Shown here piece by piece: positions 36,658 through 42,551 of a stretch of 42,551 bases of DNA. This stretch comes from an uncultured Asticcacaulis sp. (GTDB lineage: Bacteria > Pseudomonadota > Alphaproteobacteria > Caulobacterales > Caulobacteraceae): the NCBI GenBank assembly GCA_936940865.1, contig CAKZJB010000125.1, positions 1 to 42,551 of the forward strand, given 5' to 3'. Both the position numbers and the translations under genes were made by a program. How positions within the stretch are numbered: the first letter of the stretch is position 1; each line of letters starts with the position of its first letter. The notes under the pieces were generated by a model. It saw nothing but the letters and a program-made list of their open reading frames with translations. It was not told the DNA's origin and did not search any database.

Positions 36658-37785
36658 GTGGACAGGCGCCATCTTTTGAAAGCCGGGGCGGCGGCCGCCC
36701 TTTTCACGCCGGCCCTTGCCCGCGCCCAGATGGCGCCGGTCGGCCGCATCCGCGCGGCGCCCGACCAGATCTTCCGCATCACGGTCTGCACGCGTCCGTT
36801 CCGCGCCGCCGGTCCGCGCATCGAAACCGAAACGGTCGGCCGCAAGACCGTCGTGCATAATTACGGTCACGGCGGCAGCGGCTGGTCGCTGTCCTGGGGT
36901 TCCGCCGACGCCGCCGTGCGCCTGGCCATGCAGCCCGGCCCGAAACACATCGCGGTTATCGGCGCGGGGGCTCTTGGCCTGACCGCCGCCATTACCGCCC
37001 AGCGCGCCGGCGCAGAGGTCACCATCTACGCGAAGGAACGCTTTCCGTTCGTACGTTCGGCGCGCGCCACCGGCGTATGGACGCCCGATTCGCGCATCGC
37101 CATGAAAAGCGCCGCCGCCCCCGATTTCGGCGACCGCTGGGAAGCCATGGCGCGCCGGTCCTGGGCCATGCACCAGGCCTATGTCGGCCTGCCGGGCAAT
37201 CCGGTCGAATGGATCGACCAGTATTACCTGCACCTCGCGCGTCCGGAATACGCCGCCCTGCCCGACAACCCGGCGGCGGAAGATTTCATGGAACTGGGCG
37301 ACCGCCTGGCCGACACGGTGCCGCATTCCCAGGCCGTGCCCAACGACCAGCATCCCTTCGCCTCCGACCACGTGACGCGCGCCCGCGTCTTGAGCTTCAA
37401 CGTCGCCGACCTGGCGCACCAGTTGACCGAAGACTTCCTGATGGCCGGCGGCCGGTTCGAGCCCCTGGAACTGCAGTCTCCGCACAACGTCACGAAACTC
37501 AGGCAGCCCGTCGTCATCAACTGCACGGGCTACGCCGCCCGCGACCTGTGGAAGGACGGTTCGATCACGCCGGTGCGCGGCCAGATCGCCTGGCTGCCGC
37601 CGCAGGAGGACGCGCACTACAGCTTCGCCTATCAGTCGACCATCGTGGTCGGCCGGCGCGACGGCATCGTGGTCCAGGACGTCGGCCCCGACGACATGTT
37701 CGGCTGGAACGATCCGAACGAGACCGCCGACGTAGAGGCGGCGAAACGCTCGGTTGCCCTGATCGCGGGCGCCTACCGGACCTGA
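36658..37785 (+). CDS. Tat-exported, circularly permuted D-amino-acid-oxidase-like FAD enzyme
   Basis: This 375-residue protein begins at GTG with AGGGAGA upstream; this start gives a twin-arginine signal (MDRRHLLKAGAAAALFTPALARAQ). The mature protein opens with FRITVCTRPFRAAGPRIE (39-56) and HNYGHGGSGWSLSWG (67-81). In D-amino-acid oxidases these stand near the C-terminus, as the GFRPVR substrate-binding strand and the flavin-binding loop. The Rossmann motif VIGAGALGL, normally N-terminal, comes afterwards (100-108), then ATGVWTPDSR. The chain ends at ALIAGAYRT, where the canonical enzyme would continue into GxRPxR. This order indicates a circular permutation. Probable role: periplasmic FAD-dependent oxidation of a D-amino acid or related amine. 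Confidence 0.85.
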   Translation: MDRRHLLKAGAAAALFTPALARAQMAPVGRIRAAPDQIFRITVCTRPFRAAGPRIETETVGRKTVVHNYGHGGSGWSLSWGSADAAVRLAMQPGPKHIAVIGAGALGLTAAITAQRAGAEVTIYAKERFPFVRSARATGVWTPDSRIAMKSAAAPDFGDRWEAMARRSWAMHQAYVGLPGNPVEWIDQYYLHLARPEYAALPDNPAAEDFMELGDRLADTVPHSQAVPNDQHPFASDHVTRARVLSFNVADLAHQLTEDFLMAGGRFEPLELQSPHNVTKLRQPVVINCTGYAARDLWKDGSITPVRGQIAWLPPQEDAHYSFAYQSTIVVGRRDGIVVQDVGPDDMFGWNDPNETADVEAAKRSVALIAGAYRT

Positions 37786-37788
37786 GAT

Positions 37789-38298
37789 TCAGGCGGCGAA
37801 AATGGCCTGCATGATGGCTTCCAGGCCGTCGCGGTCCGTCTCGTCGAAGGTCGAGAACTGCTCGGAATCGACGTCGAACACGGCGATCACCTCGCCCGCC
37901 TTGTCGAAAACGGGGACGACGATCTCGGAACTGGACCGGGAATCGCAGGCAATATGATCGGGGAAGGCGTGAACGTCCTCGACAATCTGCGTTGTGCGCG
38001 TGGCTGCGGCGGCCCCGCACACGCCGCGCCCGAAGGCGATGCGCAGGCAGCCCAGGGTACCGCTGTAGGGCCCGACCACCAGTTCGTCGATACCGGCCGC
38101 CTTCTTAACCCTATCCACGACATAGAATCCGGTCCAGAACCAGTTCGGAAAAGCCTGGACGCACAGGCACACAATGGTGGCCATTTGCGCCACGCGGTCC
38201 GGTTCGCCTTCGAGGACAGCCAGGACATCGCGCTTAAGTTGCTGATAGATTTCAACTTTGCTCGCGCCCTCGACGGGCGCCTGTACGATCACGGCCAT
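37789..38298 (-). CDS. msrC: Free methionine-(R)-sulfoxide reductase (GAF domain)
   Basis: A 169-residue single GAF domain protein. The three cysteines of the fRMsr family are at 84 (GTLGCLRIAFG), 94 (GRGVCGAA) and 118 (HIACDSRSSSEIVVP), the same numbering as I recall for the E. coli enzyme. WFWTGFYVVD and VFDVDSEQFSTFDETD are also typical. It reduces free L-methionine-(R)-sulfoxide in the cytoplasm using thioredoxin. AAGGAG lies before the chosen ATG, which excludes a 17-codon upstream extension. It is convergent with the oxidase gene (3-bp gap). Confidence 0.94.
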   Translation of the reverse strand: MAVIVQAPVEGASKVEIYQQLKRDVLAVLEGEPDRVAQMATIVCLCVQAFPNWFWTGFYVVDRVKKAAGIDELVVGPYSGTLGCLRIAFGRGVCGAAAATRTTQIVEDVHAFPDHIACDSRSSSEIVVPVFDKAGEVIAVFDVDSEQFSTFDETDRDGLEAIMQAIFAA

Positions 38299-38551
38299 TT
38301 TATTCTCCTTGGAGGCGTATTCCCTCCACAACTGCGGCAGACGTAACACGCCCGACGCGAAAGCAACACCGCATGTCTCGGTATTAACACTTTTTTCTGG
38401 TCAAGCCGCCGATTTTGACGCATGATGGCGATAACGGGTGTCTACCCGGGGGTACTACATTAGGGATGTGGGCTGAACGTCGCGAGAGTGGGTATGCGCG
38501 ACAATCTGGCAACGCTCGATGATTAAAGGCAGCCTATTGGGGGGGCATCGC

Positions 38552-38580
38552 TTGACAGTCCGCGTTATCCTTAACAAAAA
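38552..38580 (+). promoter_or_regulatory. Possible promoter of the Sel1 lipoprotein gene
   Basis: A TTGACA hexamer at 38552 is the only strong -35-like box in the 327-bp gap 38299-38625, which otherwise shows no gene. A matching -10 box is not clear (TTAACA lies 15 bp downstream). Confidence 0.25.
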
Positions 38581-38625
38581 AGTGATTAACCATATTTTAG
38601 CCGACTTTTGTCGGAGCGATCGGTG

Positions 38626-40107
38626 ATGTCGGAAAGTGACCAGACAAGACCGGCTTCGCGCCAAGGATTTGCGGCGCTGGGGCAGGCCTTCACGAAGGGA
38701 AAGCGTCGCGCCCTGCCGGTGGCGGTGCTTGGCCTTGGCCTGTGCGCCACCCTCAGCCTGACCGCCTGCGACGATCCGCGCTTCGGCTGGATGCGCGGCG
38801 GCGGCCCCCGCGACAATACGCCCGGCGGCTATGCCTGCCCGCGGCCGCCCGACATGTTCCAGGCCCAGGGCTTCGGCGGCCAGGAACGCGAGATCCGCTA
38901 TTTCCGCCACCAGGCCTTCGGCAACGACTTCTTCGCCCAGCTTGAACTGGCCAATCGCTACAACGCCACCAACGCCGCCGACAAGAATCTCGAGGACCAT
39001 ATCGAATCGTCGGTCTGGCTGGTCATGGCGCTGGCCAATGCCGAGGGGTACGCCCCGCTGAACCGCGCGGCCGATCCGCGCCGCGGCGGCACCATGGCCT
39101 CGCGCTACGACAAGTGCCGCGACTATGAACGCGCCCGCGCCTACAAGATGCTCGACACCGAACTGTCGATGATGGATTCGGGTGAGCGCGACAAGGTCCG
39201 CGACCGCGTCATCTATATCCTGTCGACCATGGGGCCCGACGGCTTCCGCACCCTGGCCCGTCTTTACGACGACCAGTACGGGCCGATGGGCGAGCCGGCG
39301 GACAATCCGCAGGCCATCCGCGCCATGATGCGCGGCGGCGACTATGGCATGGCCAATGTGCGCTCGCTGTTCGAGCGTTCGGACGTCGACGCCTATCTCT
39401 ATAATTACAAGGCCATGGAAACCGGCGATGTCGGCGCCTATGTCCTGCTCAAGGACTTCGAAAAGTCCGCGCCGGACCGCGCCAAATACGCCTCGTTCGT
39501 CGAGACCAAGGCCAAGCGCTGGGTCGCGCCCTACGAATTCTATCCGCCGGAAGCGCCTCCGGGCGGCGTGCCTCATTCCGACGAAAGCCGTCCCGACGAC
39601 CAGGCGGTCTACGCCTTGTCGCGCATGGAAGAGCTGCCCTTCGTCCACGTGGTGCGCGCGCTCAACTATCTCGACCTGCTGCACACCGAATGCGAAGGTC
39701 CGAACGACGTGCCGAAGCAGACCATCGACGGCCTGCGCAACATGATCGGCCTGCCGGGCGGCGACCGGATGACCTATCTGGACCGGCTGCGCGCCATCCA
39801 GCTGGCGGCGGTGAACGGCGACTCCAAGTCGCAGCTGGTGCTGGCGGTCATGTATTCCGAAGGCGTCGGCGTCGAAGTCGATTATGCCCGCGCCTTCTAC
39901 TGGTATCAGCAGGCCGAAAAGCAGGGCTCGCCCGAGGCGCGCTACGCCATGTCGACCTATTTCGACCTGGGTCTGCAAGGCGTCGCCGACCAGAACAAGG
40001 CCGAAGCCGTGGTCATGCAGCTCGATTCGGCCCTGGCGGGCTTCCGTCCGTCGGTCACCCGCCTGCAGGCCGTGCTCAACCAGGTATCGCGTAACCCCTC
40101 GAACTAA
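38626..40107 (+). CDS. Sel1-repeat lipoprotein of unknown function
   Basis: A 493-residue protein. The ATG at 38626 follows GGAG by 9 nt and is preferred to TTG/GTG codons upstream. A basic N-terminus, hydrophobic core (ALPVAVLGLGLCATLSLTAC) and lipobox LTAC predict a lipoprotein. The middle is helical without a recognised domain. The C-terminal ~120 residues contain Sel1-like repeats (AAVNGDSKSQLVLAVMYSEGVGVEVDYARAFYWYQQAEKQGSPEARYAMSTYF in order), usually protein-interaction scaffolds. It precedes a secreted beta-helix gene by 75 bp on the same strand, suggesting an envelope-related pair. Confidence 0.78.
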   Translation: MSESDQTRPASRQGFAALGQAFTKGKRRALPVAVLGLGLCATLSLTACDDPRFGWMRGGGPRDNTPGGYACPRPPDMFQAQGFGGQEREIRYFRHQAFGNDFFAQLELANRYNATNAADKNLEDHIESSVWLVMALANAEGYAPLNRAADPRRGGTMASRYDKCRDYERARAYKMLDTELSMMDSGERDKVRDRVIYILSTMGPDGFRTLARLYDDQYGPMGEPADNPQAIRAMMRGGDYGMANVRSLFERSDVDAYLYNYKAMETGDVGAYVLLKDFEKSAPDRAKYASFVETKAKRWVAPYEFYPPEAPPGGVPHSDESRPDDQAVYALSRMEELPFVHVVRALNYLDLLHTECEGPNDVPKQTIDGLRNMIGLPGGDRMTYLDRLRAIQLAAVNGDSKSQLVLAVMYSEGVGVEVDYARAFYWYQQAEKQGSPEARYAMSTYFDLGLQGVADQNKAEAVVMQLDSALAGFRPSVTRLQAVLNQVSRNPSN

Positions 40108-40182
40108 GGGTTCGGCGGGTAATACTAAGAGATTTGCATTGCCGCCCGGACTTCGGCTCCGGCGGCCCAACGGAAGAAGCCA

Positions 40183-41607
40183 ATGTCGATGCGTAAAGAC
40201 AAAGCGAAACTGGCGGGGGCCAGGCAAGCCGGGACGGGCTCGGCGCTCGGCGTGGCGGCTGCCGTTCTCGGCCTGGTGGCGTCGCTTGCCTCGGCGCCGC
40301 AGGCCTTCGCAGATCCCTATGCCGGCAACAATGCCGCCCGCACCAATGCCTATATCAAGCCGTGTTTCGGCATGCTGCTCGATGCGCAGCTCAGGACCTG
40401 CGGCGTACAGCGCCACTTCCGCGAAAGCGGCTATCTCTACGGCTATCACGGCGGCCGCTATGACGCGACCATCGACTGCGACCGCGCGCAGCGCGGCTAT
40501 GTCGAAGAGGTCGTCGAACATATCCGTCCCGGCGGCGTGCTGTACCTCAAGGCGCGCAACCGCTCGTGCATCGCCACGCTCGACGTCAAGCGCTCGCTGA
40601 CCATCGTCGGCCAGGGGTATGGCCCGCATGCCATCCCCGTGCTGGTGGCGCCGGACGGCCAGTCGTGCATCCGCGTCGCGCCGACCGCCGAACACGTCAT
40701 CATCAAGGACGCCTATATCGCCAGCCCGCGCGGCGAGCAGTCGGCCTGCGTCGAAGCCGCCAATACTGAGCTGACCCTGCAGAACAGCCAGATCCGCTAC
40801 CAGGGTGAAAACGCCGCCATCCACCTGGCCGGCGGCCGCCTGAACCTGACGGAATCGTCGCACCTGATCGCCAAGACGCGTTCGGTCGCCCTGGCGCTCA
40901 ACAACGCGGTCCTGTTCGCCGAGAATTCGGAAATCGCCACGACGGCCGGCGGCATCTATGCCGTGCTCGACGGCGACTCGCAGATCCAGGGCGTCAGCGT
41001 CCAGCAGCTGGCCGACTGGCGCGGCTTCGAACGCGGCGAAGGCGCCATCGGCCTCGAGATCAAGCTCGACAGCGCCAATTCGATCCTGAGCATGAGCGAC
41101 CTCAAGGTCAATTATTTCGCCCAGGGCATCGATATCGACGGCGCCGGCGAAGCCCTGCTGTCGCACTCCTTCATCGCCGACAGCGACCACGCCATCACCG
41201 CGTCGCTCAACCGTATCCGCATCATCGAAAACACGATCCTGGCCAAGGAAATCGGCATCGACGTCGAATCGGGTACGGCCTTTGTCGGCACCAACCGCAT
41301 CGCCCGCGTCCGCACCGCCGGCATCCTGGCGTCTTCGCAAGGCCAGATTCGCGCCGTCGACAACGACGTTGACCCCGCCGGCGACGGCTGCCCGACGCTG
41401 AAGTGGGGCAATATCGAACCCGCCGCCCGGGTCTGCACGCCGTGGTACAAGGGTTCGGAATTCGACGTGCCGGGCGACGCCCACGACCAGTATCTGTTCG
41501 ACCAGTACTGGCCGCGCCAGAACGTGGTCGCCTCGGCCCCTGTCGCCGACCAGCCGAACCCCGCCCCAATGCGCGACCAAGACCCGGTTCCGGCGCGTAA
41601 TAACTGA
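40183..41607 (+). CDS. Secreted right-handed parallel beta-helix protein
   Basis: A 474-residue protein with a signal peptide (about 1-43, ending PQAFA). It then has a cysteine-containing N-terminal segment and a long run of short, regularly spaced beta segments rich in I/V, N, G and S (for example LTLQNSQIRY, LNLTESSHLI, VLFAENSEIA, ALLSHSFIADSDHAI, RIIENTILAKEIGIDVESGT). This is the pattern of the parallel beta-helix/pectate-lyase-like fold. No lyase catalytic site is recognisable, so an enzymatic role is not claimed; surface polysaccharide binding or a structural role is possible. The C-terminus is proline-rich. It is followed by a strong terminator and forms a likely operon with the Sel1 lipoprotein gene. 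Confidence 0.8.
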   Translation: MSMRKDKAKLAGARQAGTGSALGVAAAVLGLVASLASAPQAFADPYAGNNAARTNAYIKPCFGMLLDAQLRTCGVQRHFRESGYLYGYHGGRYDATIDCDRAQRGYVEEVVEHIRPGGVLYLKARNRSCIATLDVKRSLTIVGQGYGPHAIPVLVAPDGQSCIRVAPTAEHVIIKDAYIASPRGEQSACVEAANTELTLQNSQIRYQGENAAIHLAGGRLNLTESSHLIAKTRSVALALNNAVLFAENSEIATTAGGIYAVLDGDSQIQGVSVQQLADWRGFERGEGAIGLEIKLDSANSILSMSDLKVNYFAQGIDIDGAGEALLSHSFIADSDHAITASLNRIRIIENTILAKEIGIDVESGTAFVGTNRIARVRTAGILASSQGQIRAVDNDVDPAGDGCPTLKWGNIEPAARVCTPWYKGSEFDVPGDAHDQYLFDQYWPRQNVVASAPVADQPNPAPMRDQDPVPARNN

Positions 41608-41630
41608 TCGGTTAGGGATCTATGATTTTG

Positions 41631-41659
41631 AAAAGGCGAGGCTTAGGCCTCGCCTTTTT
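41631..41659 (+). terminator. Rho-independent terminator after the beta-helix gene
   Basis: AAAAGGCGAGGC-TTA-GGCCTCGCCTTTTT: a strong stem (AGGCGAGGC/GCCTCGCCT) with A-tract and T-tract flanks, 24 bp after the stop codon. It would work in both directions. Confidence 0.92.
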
Positions 41660-41716
41660 CATGGCGTGACGGCGGTAAAGTGACCCTGCGCGATTTGCAG
41701 AGATAGAACAGCAGCA

Positions 41717-41776
41717 ATGGCTGATAAGGAATCCTGCCCTAATTACAACGAACGGCCTACACTCGATCAACTATAA
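41717..41776 (+). CDS. Possible 19-residue ORF before the NTPase gene
   Basis: A short ORF (MADKESCPNY...LDQL, then TAA) lies in the AT-richer DNA 38 bp before the NTPase ATG. No clear Shine-Dalgarno sequence and no recognised family. It may be a gene remnant or chance. Confidence 0.2.
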   Translation: MADKESCPNYNERPTLDQL

Positions 41777-41814
41777 GGCTATATTTGTCATCACGAATCG
41801 ACCGGAGACTGCGT

Positions 41815-42540
41815 ATGGCCTATGTAAATCGAAGAATTGCATATGAGGCTGCGAATGGTCGTGTCGAAGAGCTTTCAGAACAAGCCTTTTGCGATATAGC
41901 TGGCCCCCTTGTGCTCATTGGAGAGCCAGGCGCCGGCAAATCTGATACCGCCCAGGCTATAGCGGAGATCAAAGACGGACAACACGTATCAGCGGCCAGG
42001 TTCGTGCAAGGAGCACCACTTCCCCCCGCCAGCGCATCTGGGGTATACATTATAGATGGCTTGGACGAAGTTACCCAATGGTCGCAGGATCTGCCGATAA
42101 ACATCGTCTTGCGACGCCTATACGAAGCTGGCGTGACCAATTTCGTGGTGACCTGTCGCGCGGCAGACTGGAAAAACTTTCAGAGTCAGCAGTTGGTTGA
42201 AACATGGCACGGCGCTCGGCCGACCATCGGTTACCTGCTGGCTTTGAACGACGACGAAATTGCCGCGGTCGTGGACAGCTTAGATTCCTATCCTGCCGGC
42301 GGCTATGATTTTGTCGAACGCGCCCGCGAGAAGCACGCGCTGGAACTCGCCCGAAATCCGCAGTCCATCACCCTTCTTCTTGCCGCCATTTCACAAGACG
42401 GTTGGCCGAATAGTAAGACGGCACTTTACGAGATGGCATGTACGAAATTCTCACAAGAGCATAACCGTCTTCATCAGTCACTTTCGCCCGGACGACCTGA
42501 ACCGCCCCGGGTTTGCCGGAGGCTCGTTGGTTTAAGTTAG
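41815..42540 (+). CDS. STAND/NACHT-type P-loop NTPase, probably truncated
   Basis: The visible 241 residues contain Walker A GEPGAGKS (36-43), Walker B VYIIDGLDE (77-85) and a sensor-like FVVTCRAADWKNF, the arrangement of NACHT/STAND ATPases. The ATG at 41815 has GGAG 7 nt upstream. After LYEMACTKFSQEHN the frame turns into a proline/arginine-rich tail and stops 11 bp before the window edge, while family proteins are far longer. This suggests a frameshift or a degraded gene. The DNA is clearly less GC-rich, with codon use unlike its neighbours, pointing to horizontal transfer. Many bacterial STAND NTPases are anti-phage sensors; a defence role is possible but unproven. Confidence 0.7.
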   Translation: MAYVNRRIAYEAANGRVEELSEQAFCDIAGPLVLIGEPGAGKSDTAQAIAEIKDGQHVSAARFVQGAPLPPASASGVYIIDGLDEVTQWSQDLPINIVLRRLYEAGVTNFVVTCRAADWKNFQSQQLVETWHGARPTIGYLLALNDDEIAAVVDSLDSYPAGGYDFVERAREKHALELARNPQSITLLLAAISQDGWPNSKTALYEMACTKFSQEHNRLHQSLSPGRPEPPRVCRRLVGLS

Positions 42541-42551
42541 GCTGCCATTTC

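Noticed and set aside
38455-41580. 1041-codon open frame on the minus strand
   Set aside because: It covers the antisense of two well-supported plus-strand genes and has low-complexity Ala/Val/Gly/Arg composition with no domain.

Overview
The window looks like a contig from a Caulobacterales-type alphaproteobacterium (Caulobacter/Asticcacaulis-like). The basis is gene content: a Caulobacter/Xanthomonas-type TonB-dependent receptor with tryptophan halogenases, an ECF sigma factor with a DUF1109 (NrsF-type) anti-sigma partner controlling a bufferin operon, a GH44 lipoprotein and high-GC coding. The assignment is an inference. The first ~2.4 kb reads differently: the start of cobO, a cobalamin riboswitch and the 3' two thirds of alaS. 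It is fused in frame to a halogenase gene through a stretch that both families can encode. The most economical reading is a chimeric join (assembly artefact or illegitimate recombination), with the left segment possibly from a sphingomonad.

Layout. 1-700: partial cobO, a 25-codon ORF and a cobalamin riboswitch (minus strand). 783-7759: TonB-dependent receptor, then a complete tryptophan halogenase, then a halogenase/AlaRS hybrid (all minus), with hairpins between receptor and halogenases and palindromic operator candidates upstream. 8253-9527: soluble PAS chemoreceptor. 9636-17410: a divergent amide-bond chemistry cluster: a transglutaminase/DUF2126 protein (minus) facing a class II amidotransferase-transglutaminase fusion, a circularly permuted ATP-grasp protein and an alpha-E protein (plus). 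17615-18841: ROK regulator. 18887-22674: NrsF and ECF sigma (minus), divergent from bufA-bufB-bufC-doxX (plus). The sigma gene and bufA have the same promoter pattern, GTAACC-N16-CGTA. 22685-24863: ruvC-ruvA-ruvB (minus). 25040-26794: membrane-anchored TPR protein. 27163-38298: DUF486 protein, GH44 lipoprotein, AraC-type regulator, cysteine hydrolase, Lnt-like N-acyltransferase, LytTR membrane regulator, ettA, a second AraC regulator, a Tat-exported oxidase and a free-methionine-sulfoxide reductase. 38626-41607: a Sel1 lipoprotein and a secreted beta-helix protein. 41815-42540: a truncated STAND/NACHT-type NTPase of distinctly lower GC.

The most interesting signals are: (1) two near-identical 131/132-bp miniature elements in opposite orientation, each with its own 5-bp target duplication. 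One has rewritten the last codons of bufC and placed a terminator-like hairpin between bufC and doxX. (2) A D-amino-acid-oxidase-like protein in which the family's usual C-terminal motif precedes the Rossmann fold, i.e. a circular permutation. (3) An amidotransferase-transglutaminase fusion that lacks the expected N-terminal cysteine nucleophile. (4) A sigma-factor promoter motif that overlaps the sigma gene's first ATG. No rRNA, tRNA or CRISPR array was seen.
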